Source: Saccoglossus kowalevskii (Eukaryota > Hemichordata > Enteropneusta > Harrimaniidae). From it: DNA of 37,820 nucleotides. Numbering within the stretch: the first letter of the stretch is position 1; each line of letters starts with the position of its first letter. The notes under the pieces are model-generated. The model searched no databases, was not told where the DNA came from, and worked only from the letters and a program-made list of their open reading frames with translations. Shown here in pieces: positions 10,051 through 20,298 of this stretch. The position numbers were made by a program, and so were the translations under genes. The DNA lies in contig NW_003134841.1 in the NCBI RefSeq assembly GCF_000003605.2, forward strand, positions 308,354-346,173. Direction: 5' to 3'.

Positions 10051-13000
10051 GCATGTCATGACTTCAATAATTTTATTTATTCTGTAAAAATGTGTGACTT
10101 TGTTTCGGGAAATGAAGTAAGCCGTGAAAGAAGTCCAGTTTTTATACTAAAATAATTTGAATAAAAGATTTATAAAGTTATTGCAAAGTTGTAGACAAAA
10201 ATACGATTGTCCTTTTATTAATTCGTGCAATGTGTTTTGTTGTCAGGACGAAAAGACGGTTGCAAGGAATGTTTCGTCTATCAGCAGAGATGTTGAGAAC
10301 ACCAAGGTCCGTCAAGAACTACAAAGTAACAAACCGCGTTATTTGCTTCCTTTAGTTTATTACTGTCCAATGGGTCCTAATTCCATTTATCAAGGAATTC
10401 GTATGGCAATTAATTATGCTTTACACGAAAACAGAAGTATAGTTCAAGTTCCATTCAATGCACACGGCTCAGCACCAATACCAGATGGAATGTCCAGGAT
10501 TAAGTTATTTAATGAGACATTTGACGTGGATAAATTGTCCAAACTTGTTCCTGTGTCTACTATTAACGATTTTATAAGAGACTGTGGAAGAAATATACCT
10601 TTGGCATCGTTAGTTAACTTACGTGTGGGTAAACTAAGCTTAACACAAGATTGGGCACATCGTAAACTACAAGTATACAGGGACGCTGATACTCTAGAAG
10701 ACATATTAGGTGTGACACTCCCTGCTATTCCCGATCCTGGACTGTCTGCAGCAAAAGTTAGAAATAATTTCGAAAATTCATTTGGCACACAATGTATAGC
10801 AGTATTGCTGAGGGACGCTGGTCAAGTGTATCGTAATGTGAACTATTATCATAACGAGAGTTATCCTCTGATCGACAAATATCTGACACGGTCATTGTAT
10901 ATACGTAAAATGGCAGACAAAGTTAGTCGAGTGATGTGTGATGGTAAACCCTTCGTATCGTTACACTGGAGATCCATGGTAGAACGGTAAGCTGTTTTCT
11001 TTCATTGGCTAAAGATGACACATATACCGACTCTAAAATACTCTGTTTCAAAGCGATACAACATTAGTGAAATATTACAAGTTGTCATGATGTTATCAAA
11101 TAACCGCGAAATCAATTTTGACTGCGTATTTGTTTGAACCAATGCGAATATCATTAAAAATGTACTATTACATATTCACTTTTCACCATTGTTATTCATT
11201 TAGAACAGCGTATACACGTACCCATATTGTGAAATATGAGGTAGATAACCATGTTAGAAGCTCATTCATACCGTTGCTCGGTTTGCCATGGCTCTAGTAT
11301 TAATATAATCAAATATCGCTACTATCTACAAAATAGCCTGATGTTATATTATAATTTGCATATTTCAAGGTATATATATATACATTCTGAACTTTTCAAC
11401 ATTGATTTTTCTAGATGTCCGCACATGACAGATCCTCCTTCTAAGACATGTGCATCATACATGGTGCTAAACAAGAGAAGAAATGAGATCGTGAATGTGA
11501 CTTATGATTTTGTAATATCACAAGATATTCAGTGCATGTACATTTCAGCTCCTCCTTCACAAACGGTAATTTGCTACCCGTACTATAATATATCATTAAA
11601 ACATTACACAGCATAGTAAAGTTCGTTTGGAACAAATACATGGACTCCATGGTATACATGAAGTGATGTCTGGTGTTGCCGAAACAAGTGAGAAAAATCA
11701 TAACGGTTTCTGCTTCGGAACCTAAGATTTACATTTACATTTTTATTACAAAATGCTTGATGGATAATAATCTTAATGCGTAACTTTATTGTGTGTTTTA
11801 ATTGAATAGAGGTTCAATAATTTCAGTTCAAAGAGGGCATTCTTTAGAATCAATGTCGTTCTCATAAACACACATGAGGGGTGATATTTGTTGATACACT
11901 ATCAATAATCAGGAAAATTGTAGACAGAAAAATCACTATACAACTTTCATTTTTATACCAAATATTGTGAGTTTGCATTATAGGTTGATGCTTTACCATT
12001 GGTATAAAACGAACGTAAAATATAAAGTTTGCAAATATAATGTTGATAATAATTTGGTGCATGATAGTAAAAAACACATAAGAGACAACAGTCAATCTCC
12101 GTTCTTTTTTTACATACGAAACTCGTATATTGAGTATATTGTGCCGTAATTTTGCGGTATTTTACGGGCTATTTTCATTCTACCATATTTCCGAATATAG
12201 AATGATTACGTAAGCGTCCTCTAATAATAAAAACAAACATGCCTGCCACACAAGGGTTTCACCGACCGCACACAAAGAAGTTTCTGTTTCTGTTCTAAAC
12301 TTTTTGGATTTCGGCATTCCATGATGTATCCTTAGATGGAAAAGATGTGCATACTTTGGAATATCCTCGTAATAACCTTATACAATAGTATTCTGACACA
12401 ACCCATTGTCCTTGTGCCCTTGTGCACAACAAACCATAAGTTATTGGGCCGATACCCAAGAGGGTGATCATTACTAGAAATGAGGTTGTTCGACCATTGT
12501 ACACATTATATATATTTAGATCAATAAATCATTCTTTTTTTATTTCAGTTAATGATGAACCTTTTCAAGAACACAGGGCTTAGTATTATAGATAACAACT
12601 CACTTCATAATACAACAAAGTATGGGAAGGACATAACGGAGTTTTTAGAAGACCCATACAAAATGTCGCTATTGGAACAAGAGATATCCGTTAGTGAGTA
12701 TTTCCAATATATCGATTTGTAGATTTTAGATTATTGGAACAAGAGATATCCGTTAGTGAGTATTTCCAATATATAGATTGGTAGATTTTAGATTATTGGA
12801 ACAAGAGATATCCGTTAGTGAGTATTTCCAATATATAGATTTGTAGATTTTAGATTATTGGAACAAGAGATATCCGTTAGTGAGTATTTCCAATATATCG
12901 ATTTGTAGATTTTAGATTATTGGAACAAGAGATATCCGTTAGTATTTCCAATATATAGATTTGTAGATTTTAGATTATTGGAACAAGAGATATCCGTTAG

Positions 13001-13634
13001 TGAGTATTTCCAATATATAGATTTGTAGATTTTAGATTATTGGAACAAGAGATATCCGTTAGTGAGTATTTCCAATATATAGATTTGTAGATTTTAGATT
13101 ATTGGAACAAGAGATATTCGTTAGTGAGTATTTCCAATATATCGATTTGTAGATTTTAGATTACACTGTAACCGATCACAGACACATATGTATAGGGCAT
13201 GTCTTACATTAGGTAAACGAATGAAAGAATGAGTGAGTGAATGAATGGCATACTAGTACTTAAAAGATTAAATGAATGAATGGCATGCATACATCGGATT
13301 ATAGCTAGCCTGTTACTTTTCTATTACTTAGTGGGTCGTTCGGTCCTCTCTAATGACTGCGGCAATCTTTACTTACTGTCGTGTTCAAACAAATCATATT
13401 GTTTGTTTTGTTTGATTAACGACCTTTAAAACTGTTCATAAACACCACAGTACAGATAAACCTTTTTCTGATTGCTGATTAGACGCCGCCATATTTATCG
13501 AAAATCGGTGGTCCAATTGGAGTGGATTTGTTCAATACGCGAGAACAGCACAGAACAAGAAAACTCACACGTATGCAGACATTCCTGGTACGCCACAAGA
13601 TGTACTAGAAGGGTATCGTATCGTAAAAAAATAG
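9958..13634 (+). CDS. GDP-fucose protein O-fucosyltransferase-like gene, copy 1 (five exons seen, first exon not found)
   Basis: Exons: 9958-10050 (or to 10116), 10247-10986, 11415-11565, 12549-12693, 13483-13634. Joined, they give 426 codons plus stop (448 with the longer first exon) in one frame. Motif I: YYCPMGPNSIYQGIRMA, then NRSIVQVPF (the G-x-N...A...NR...PF pattern of O-FucT donor-site regions). Motif II: PFVSLHWR, with the invariant Arg. Motif III: AAIFIENRWSNWSGFVQYAR, matching the F-I-G...S-S-F-T...R segment. Several N-x-S/T sites (NRS, NET, NES, NVT) fit a luminal enzyme. Known: this superfamily transfers fucose from GDP-fucose to protein Ser/Thr in the ER/Golgi. The acceptor cannot be told. 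All exon phases equal those of copy 2 at 30938-35459. No stop or frameshift is present, so it looks functional if a first exon exists. Family call is by motif, without a search. Confidence 0.75.
10247..10986 (+). CDS. Copy 1 catalytic exon (motifs I and II)
   Basis: It lies between acceptor TTGTTGTCAG (ending 10246) and donor CG/GTAAGC at 10987. 246 codons plus 2 nt. It holds the GDP-fucose-binding region YYCPMGPNSIYQG and ends with SLHWRSMVER. By my alignment about 22 of some 213 aligned residues differ from copy 2 (near 90% identity). Confidence 0.85.
11415..11565 (+). CDS. Copy 1 exon with conserved Cys pair
   Basis: Acceptor TTTTTCTAG, donor ACG/GTAATT; 151 nt. It encodes CPHMTDPPSKTCASY and ends with MYISAPPSQT, the beta strand before the motif III region (compare the Y-I-A-T/S segment of O-FucT enzymes). 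The open frame upstream of 11415 is intron. Confidence 0.85.
11566..12548. other. Intron 3 of copy 1, nothing else recognised
   Basis: 983 bp with GT/AG ends. A 69-codon minus-strand frame (12504-12295) has no clear motif. Confidence 0.5.
12549..12693 (+). CDS. Copy 1 exon leading to motif III
   Basis: Acceptor TTTATTTCAG, donor GTTA/GTGAGT at 12694; 145 nt. It encodes LMMNLFKNTGLSIIDNN...MSLLEQEISV. Its last 23 bases are the start of a 62-bp minisatellite that repeats the donor downstream. Confidence 0.85.
12671..13162 (+). repeat. 62-bp minisatellite, 8 copies, made of exon end plus splice donor
   Basis: Units start at 12671, 12733, 12795, 12857, 12919, 12977, 13039 and 13101 (ATTGGAACAAGAG...). 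The spacing is 62 bp except the fifth, which is 58 bp because GTGA is lost within its donor. Each unit contains the last exon codons, the GTTA/GTGAGT donor and about 35 bp of intron. Copy 2 has a single unit equivalent at 35043, so the array grew after the gene duplication. Confidence 0.9.
13483..13634 (+). CDS. Copy 1 last exon, motif III and stop
   Basis: Acceptor GCTGATTAG ends at 13482. Read in the spliced frame it gives NAAIFIENRWSNWSGFVQY and on to IPGTPQDVLEGYRIVKK, stop TAG 13632-13634. The longer open frame starting at 13472 is a different frame and is not the gene. There is no KDEL-like tail. Confidence 0.85.
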
Positions 13635-14199
13635 TGAGATTTTCTAAATGTTTTAATCATGATGAACAGTGCGACCTTTGTCATCAAATATAGAATATTC
13701 GCTGTAGGTTTTATGATTTTTTTATTGTATTATTTATTGTTGGGAGCAATGATATTAATTGCTAGCAGCATCTTATTTTAATGCACCACTATCAAAATAA
13801 TATATGAACGCTATTGATATACATGTTTATTAAATCACATTCGCGTTTGTTCATTCCTGGAATTTGTACACTGTCTGCGCGTTTACGTAGGTCATCCGCA
13901 TGGCTTGCATTGACAGTATGCATATATTAGAGAATATAGGCACCAATAATAACAGTTGATGAGAATGTTGACATTAACTTTTGGGGATTTGCTTGGGAGC
14001 AAAGTACTAGTGAATATTGTATGTAGGTAACGGACTGCTAATTGCTACATGGTAAGTGTTTTTATTTTGTAGCGACACCTGTGTTGTATACACATTTATT
14101 AATATTTAGAAATCGTTTGGGTTCATCAAATTAAGTGTTTTATTTGTTTATTGATAAAACGTGCATTTTTCTGATTTTATTATATCCGTCATATCCGTT
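13635..14199. other. 3' flank of copy 1, nothing recognised
   Basis: AT-rich sequence without convincing exons. No canonical AATAAA lies close to the stop at 13634. Confidence 0.4.
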
Positions 14200-14483
14200 T
14201 CCTCAGGAAACTAAAACTGTGATGCTGATTAGTGGCCCCAGTGAGCTGTACCCTGTACTGAGGTACATATACAGACGTGCTGTGCTGTAATCCTTGCTGA
14301 TCAACGGAAACCACTAGTATTGAAGCTTACTGCCCGTAATACACCCGTTGTACCGGCACTACTAGTAGCAGCAGATAGCAGTGCAGTACAATTCAATACA
14401 ATTCACTACAGTACAATGTTTTTCCACAGGGAGCCAAGAAACTACAATCAACTGTATGCAGTCCCTATGAGCTGGGGTGGGGT
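14200..14483 (+). repeat. 284-bp direct repeat, copy A, cut by the assembly gap
   Basis: Identical, as far as I can compare by eye, to 17306-17589 (offset 3106). Its last 66 or so bases correspond to the left arm of the foldback element at 17518-18071. It ends exactly where the N run begins. Confidence 0.9.
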
Positions 14484-15458
14484 NNNNNNNNNNNNNNNNN
14501 NNNNNNNNNNNNNNNNNNNNNNNNNNNNNNNNNNNNNNNNNNNNNNNNNNNNNNNNNNNNNNNNNNNNNNNNNNNNNNNNNNNNNNNNNNNNNNNNNNNN
14601 NNNNNNNNNNNNNNNNNNNNNNNNNNNNNNNNNNNNNNNNNNNNNNNNNNNNNNNNNNNNNNNNNNNNNNNNNNNNNNNNNNNNNNNNNNNNNNNNNNNN
14701 NNNNNNNNNNNNNNNNNNNNNNNNNNNNNNNNNNNNNNNNNNNNNNNNNNNNNNNNNNNNNNNNNNNNNNNNNNNNNNNNNNNNNNNNNNNNNNNNNNNN
14801 NNNNNNNNNNNNNNNNNNNNNNNNNNNNNNNNNNNNNNNNNNNNNNNNNNNNNNNNNNNNNNNNNNNNNNNNNNNNNNNNNNNNNNNNNNNNNNNNNNNN
14901 NNNNNNNNNNNNNNNNNNNNNNNNNNNNNNNNNNNNNNNNNNNNNNNNNNNNNNNNNNNNNNNNNNNNNNNNNNNNNNNNNNNNNNNNNNNNNNNNNNNN
15001 NNNNNNNNNNNNNNNNNNNNNNNNNNNNNNNNNNNNNNNNNNNNNNNNNNNNNNNNNNNNNNNNNNNNNNNNNNNNNNNNNNNNNNNNNNNNNNNNNNNN
15101 NNNNNNNNNNNNNNNNNNNNNNNNNNNNNNNNNNNNNNNNNNNNNNNNNNNNNNNNNNNNNNNNNNNNNNNNNNNNNNNNNNNNNNNNNNNNNNNNNNNN
15201 NNNNNNNNNNNNNNNNNNNNNNNNNNNNNNNNNNNNNNNNNNNNNNNNNNNNNNNNNNNNNNNNNNNNNNNNNNNNNNNNNNNNNNNNNNNNNNNNNNNN
15301 NNNNNNNNNNNNNNNNNNNNNNNNNNNNNNNNNNNNNNNNNNNNNNNNNNNNNNNNNNNNNNNNNNNNNNNNNNNNNNNNNNNNNNNNNNNNNNNNNNNN
15401 NNNNNNNNNNNNNNNNNNNNNNNNNNNNNNNNNNNNNNNNNNNNNNNNNNNNNNNNNN
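14484..15458. other. Assembly gap, 975 N
   Basis: Unresolved bases. The open frames crossing it are artefacts. Confidence 1.
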
Positions 15459-17305
15459 AAACTCAAAACACTGTGTGCAAATACTTGTCCACTGAGCGCG
15501 CTTAAATCGTTATAAAGGACCTCGCACGTCACCAAATATCAGTTCAAAACAAAGATCTGGGCGCTTACATACATACAATTCAACATCACAAAAAAAAGGT
15601 AAGAAAAAAGATAGAAAAAGCAAACAATACATTGCCTTACTGAGCAATAGGGTTAGGAATGTGGAAAAGAGTTCAACGTCCTGAGTTACAGTGTCCGTTA
15701 CAGTGTCCAACGAGCGGTTCTCCAAGCAAATAGCTAAAGTTCTAATCAAAGTCTATAAGCGTCTTCTTCTCTTGTCGTCGCGTTAGTCCGGGTCGTTCTT
15801 TGTCATCTTCTTGTCTTTAATGTCGCTCAATTCTTAATTATACAGTCCTATCCGGTACTGGTCCTTCCGAAGGGGTTCTGAAATCTTCATCTCTTCAGCG
15901 TCGTTCATCGGTGCCATACTGGTAACGGTGTTAGTCGTCGAGCGCGGTTTCTGAGTCGTCTCTGCCATCGAGCCGGTTAGTTCGGTTCACAAGAAAGACA
16001 CATCTTCGCCAATTCACTTCTCTTCACAGGATGTCAATGTGCGTAAGACGCAATGCCCAGGGTTCTCACACCACGTATCAGGGGGAAAATCTTCTTTCTC
16101 TCGGGTTCTCCACACTTGTCAGGGGGAAACTCGTCTCGTCTCTCTATCTCGTCCCCTTGAGGTACGGGATCGGGAAAGTCACTTTAACTTTACAGTCAAA
16201 TAAGGCACACACAACGAAATACGTTTCAACTCTCGTCTTAGTCGATCTTTTGGAGCACTCTATAAGACACAGCGCCCTGGGGAAAAGTCCCCAAGACTAT
16301 ATCGCAAGGCTGAACCAAGACTCGCCCAAGACTGGACTGCGTCAAGGCTCGCCCCTGGACTCTCTCGGACTCGACTCGACTGCCCAGGACTGCTCTCTCT
16401 CTCTACTGCGTCTATCGTGCTGTATTCGCCAAGACCAACTCAAACTCTCTTTATTCATTTTCAAAACTCTAACCAATTACAAAACAGTAAAAAGACTCTA
16501 GGGCGTAACCTTCAATCATAAAGCCAATCACACTAAGTACTGAATACGTCATATCTTTTGATTAATCGTTCACTACATTAATAACTACGGTCGTCAGAAT
16601 AGCGACGGTATCTTGTAATTAGTTCCAAATCACTGAGCCAAGTTCCGTCCAAAACTTCAAATAGACCTAAACGATGACAGACATAACACAGCAATTCAGC
16701 TAATAATCAACTAATTAAGTCGGTTAACAGATACGCGAAAACAAATTCATGACAGGAATCTGAAAACCTTTCCTACTTATTTACTTTCATGCTGTATTCA
16801 ATATGGCGGCCCCATTTTAGTAAATATCGCACTTGTGTACCAGCTTACTGTGGACTAGAATGCCCTGGACCATTGTGATAGCTAGTCCACTGTATAATGA
16901 AGACTAGACTGCCCTTAGGTTATTGTATTAGAATACTAGTAGCTCCTTACTGGCCCAGATCATCCAATTAGTTAAAGCTAGACTATCCAGGCCACCGTAT
17001 TATAATAGCTAGATTGCGAAGACTATTGTATTATGACACTTTCACTTATATAAACGAACCGCTTTCTATGTGAATGAAAAGCACACATGTTTGGATACTT
17101 TGCAACAACCCATTGTACATGTTTATTTTTAGACTGCTGATATAGTCACTGGATTGTGTTGTCTCTGTCTGTCCTGTCTCTCCCTGTGGCATAATGGTAT
17201 GTTTCAGACATTGGCATGGTGATTCGTGATTGTGAAACACCTTGGAATGTGCTGAGCCCAGTGTTGTTGGCAATGAAAATATATATGACATCATTGACCC
17301 GAGTA
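15459..17305. other. Sequence between gap and repeat copy B; no firm gene
   Basis: On the minus strand, 15968-15834 encodes a 44-residue peptide (MAETTQKPRSTTNTVTSM...) that continues past its stop in the same frame with charged residues, possibly an old relic. The part around 16030-16500 is CT-rich and relatively GC-rich, like an untranslated leader. Its 156-codon plus-strand frame has no motif. Between 16850 and 17040 a loose repeat of GACTA...GCCC blocks is visible. Confidence 0.35.
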
Positions 17306-17589
17306 TCCTCAGGAAACTAAAACTGTGATGCTGATTAGTGGCCCCAGTGAGCTGTACCCTGTACTGAGGTACATATACAGACGTGCTGTGCTGTAATCCT
17401 TGCTGATCAACGGAAACCACTAGTATTGAAGCTTACTGCCCGTAATACACCCGTTGTACCGGCACTACTAGTAGCAGCAGATAGCAGTGCAGTACAATTC
17501 AATACAATTCACTACAGTACAATGTTTTTCCACAGGGAGCCAAGAAACTACAATCAACTGTATGCAGTCCCTATGAGCTGGGGTGGGGT
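17306..17589 (+). repeat. 284-bp direct repeat, copy B
   Basis: Partner of 14200-14483. It continues without a gap into the foldback element. Confidence 0.9.
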
Positions 17590-18071
17590 ATCGGCTGGTA
17601 TCTAGTGTGAGAAATAGACAAGGGATGAAAGCTCCGGCGAGCTCATATTGTTTAAACTGGAAAAAATAAGAACCAATCGGAAGACTGGTTACGAACCAGT
17701 TGAGCGAGGCTAATCGAGTCGTAAACTCAGTGTGGTTCGTGACCAGTCTTATGATTGGTTGTTGACACATTCTGAATAGGCCACGCCTCTGACTGTGCCG
17801 TGCTTTCGGGCAACCGTTATTTATTCATAAATGGTTTTCTTACTCCGCAAATATAGCTTTGGCGAAATTTGAAAGAGTAACCAATATTCTTCAAGATGGT
17901 ATTTGTTATAGATGCATTTATAGTTTTTTCCAGTTTTAAAAATTTGGGCTCGTTAGAGCTTTCATTCCTTGTCTATTTCTTACACTAGATACCAGCCGAT
18001 ACCCCCCCCCGCTCATAGAATCTGTGTGCAGTTGATCATAGTTCCCGGGCTCTCTGTAGTTTTTCATTACA
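17518..18071. mobile_element. Foldback/MITE-like element with about 150-bp inverted arms
   Basis: The left arm (about 17518-17670) and right arm (about 17917-18071) are reverse complements with scattered mismatches. Shared blocks include TATCGGCTGGTATCTAGTGT and AGACAAGGGATGAAAGCTC. Just inside the left arm is a second hairpin: 17671-17698 pairs with 17733-17760, 25 of 28 bases. No coding capacity is visible, so it is non-autonomous. Target-site duplication was not identified, so exact ends are approximate. Confidence 0.75.
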
Positions 18072-20124
18072 ATAAATCCCCATCTCGAACTAAGATATCT
18101 GGTGGTTTTGTGTGATTGTGTCAAACATTTACCGTCTTGATTCATTTAGGCATAGACCCTGAAAAACGAGGGATAAGAAACACTGGCGAAAGACAATAGA
18201 GTAATAGTACACTTGGAACGATTTTGCTTTGCATACATAATTAGCAAGAGCATCCCACTGACATATACTTCATTAATACCGTTGCGTCGCTGGTTCTGTT
18301 TTTGTTACTCTGCATCCATGTCTGGTCTCTTTTTTGTAAAATCTTGTTTTAATGTTATTTTCAACAACTTCGGATAACTTCTTTATTGTAATGTGCACTT
18401 ACTCGTGGTGATATAATGGCTCACTACCGATCGCGTATGGCTCTCAGTTTATCGTTCGTCTCCCTATTTTTCAATCGCAAATTTTTGCTACATTCTCAAA
18501 TCAGATGTTAAATAAAAATTTAGCTATTTTTGGTCACTTAAATAACTGCGTATAGGTTTCCTATTCGTTCATTAGCTCGATTGAAACTTGACATGTTTTA
18601 TTGAAACTTGACATGTTTGTCTACCGTTTTTAAATCGCAATATTCTGCTACACTCTTAAATCGAACATTAAATGAATATTTAATTATTTGTGGTCACTTA
18701 CGTGTAATATAGTTGCGTATAGGTTTCCTAGCCTGTTTCATTAGCTCGATTTAGGCATAAACATAGCCACACAGGGAAACCTTGTACGGTAGGGTCTATG
18801 GATTATCATTATGTACGAAATAATGAGAATGTTACTACACGACCGTTAACAGCTTTTACCACTGGCATTTAGAGACCCCTGCAGGGTTATTCACCACATT
18901 TAAAACTTTCTTATTAGGGCTTGGCTTTAGACATTTCATTTCATCCATTGATTGTATCTCAACAGGTTCAATTGATTTTAATTGATTAGGTGGGTTACAT
19001 TTATAGCATAAAACCACTATTAATGGTCTACCGAATGCATGTTCAGCCGCATGACCGTTTCTTTTAATGTGAACTTTTTCATTTACTTCGATGACTTGTG
19101 CTGTTTAGAAAAAAATGATTACTCCTTGTGTTGGCGGCTGGAATCACATCATCATTGAGTAATTAGACCTTGATTTCCGCGATCCTCCTGATGATATTTA
19201 ATAAACTCTAAGTACACATAATCAATCACTGGCGTCTCTACAGGGCTGTTGAACACGTGCTCGTTTAATCAGATCATGTAGAAGAAGTCTGTGTGAGGAA
19301 ATATGTTTTGCTGAATTCTTCGCATTCAGGGAAACAGAAAGGTATATGAACTTGTTAACAATTTGACAAATTTGATTTTTTTATTCCCTTTCAATATATT
19401 TCTACTTAATAGTTTAATAAAGGCGACCAGACTTGTGAGCAATATTCAAAAAGATTGTACACTAAGGACAAATAATGGAACTTAGAAACTCACATGTACC
19501 AGGCACTTGTACTAGGGAATACGCTTGAATTTCGGTTGAGGGTTCTCAACATCACTTTGCTTAAAAATTGCCGTTTTCGCAAAACAGTTACCTAAAATCG
19601 GCAAAAATGCTCATGATGATAAAAATGAGGTCAAAATATCAACTTGAACGTGGTATTTGGGGGTTGAAAGCTTTAATCACAATTACATAAATATGTTCAC
19701 TGGAATAAAACTAACTATACGAAAAACGTCATGGATTCATTAATTGTAAATGAGATTACATAACATTTCTTCTATCAGCCTTATTTCACATTGTTGACGT
19801 CACAAAGTGAGAAAGAGCAATTTTATCATTTTATAATGTAATGCCAACTGCAGAGGCGTGTCCACCACTAATTACGACTATTTCGGAAATGAAGGATCGA
19901 AGCAAGCTAATAATGAATCTACTATGTCTAGGTTGTAGTTTTCTCTGAAGTTGTTCAAACGTTGTAGTATAGTTTGACTACTTCATCATGAACTGCATTG
20001 CATTGAATTTAAATAAAATGCAAATCGGCCACATGACATGGTGTTCTGCTCGAAACAGCTGTATCTGTACATTTTGCACTGATACCTATCCACCAGTAAC
20101 GACTTAATAACACATAACACCAAT
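18072..20124. other. Intergenic, with a duplicated 155-bp block
   Basis: Two diverged tandem units, about 18464-18618 and 18621-18751, share ATCGCAA...GCTACA, TGGTCACTTA and GCGTATAGGTTTCCTA. A perfect 20-bp-class duplication (TTGAAACTTGACATG) sits between them. The block is flanked by a 10-bp inverted repeat, CATAGACCCT at 18151 and AGGGTCTATG at 18791. The rest shows no gene. Confidence 0.5.
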
Positions 20125-20298
20125 ATGGTGAATTTAACCCGACTGCCTTTTATTTTTGTAATTGGAGGACTCTTTCTGATATCTGCATGTATCCTAGTTG
20201 ATAGAATGATCATTGTCTCATTCTCAAACCTGGATTTCTATAAACATCTCTCTATTAAACCATATATTCGACAGTTCAAAGAGAAGGTACATTCAACG
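20125..20298 (+). CDS. Signal-anchor first exon of a fucosyltransferase-like gene
   Basis: ATG at 20125 opens exactly 58 codons, then donor ACG/GTAAGT (GT at 20299). Residues about 8-25 (PFIFVIGGLFLISACILV) are strongly hydrophobic after a short MVNLTR tail, a type II signal anchor. A basic segment (RQFKEKVHST) follows. Phase 0 fits the downstream stalk exons at 26261 and 30938. Linking it to copy 2 is an inference from order and phase. Confidence 0.6.

Noticed and set aside
10444-10788. Minus-strand ORF of 114 codons, and its twin at 31359-31760
   Set aside because: Antisense shadows of the conserved catalytic exon; they appear in both paralogs only because the plus strand is conserved.
13629-13634. 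C-terminal KK of the fucosyltransferase-like proteins as an ER-retrieval signal
   Set aside because: The predicted topology is type II with the C-terminus in the lumen, where a dilysine signal would not act; the K-x-K-x-x spacing is also absent.
13472-13693. Plus-strand ORF of 73 codons at the last exon of copy 1, starting MLIRRRHIYRK
   Set aside because: Wrong frame; the spliced frame gives the conserved motif III and the same C-terminus as copy 2.
14320-15535. Open frames of 340-390 codons crossing the N run
   Set aside because: They consist almost entirely of unresolved bases.
16031-16501. Plus-strand 156-codon ORF
   Set aside because: Low-complexity CT-rich sequence, no motif, no splice context.
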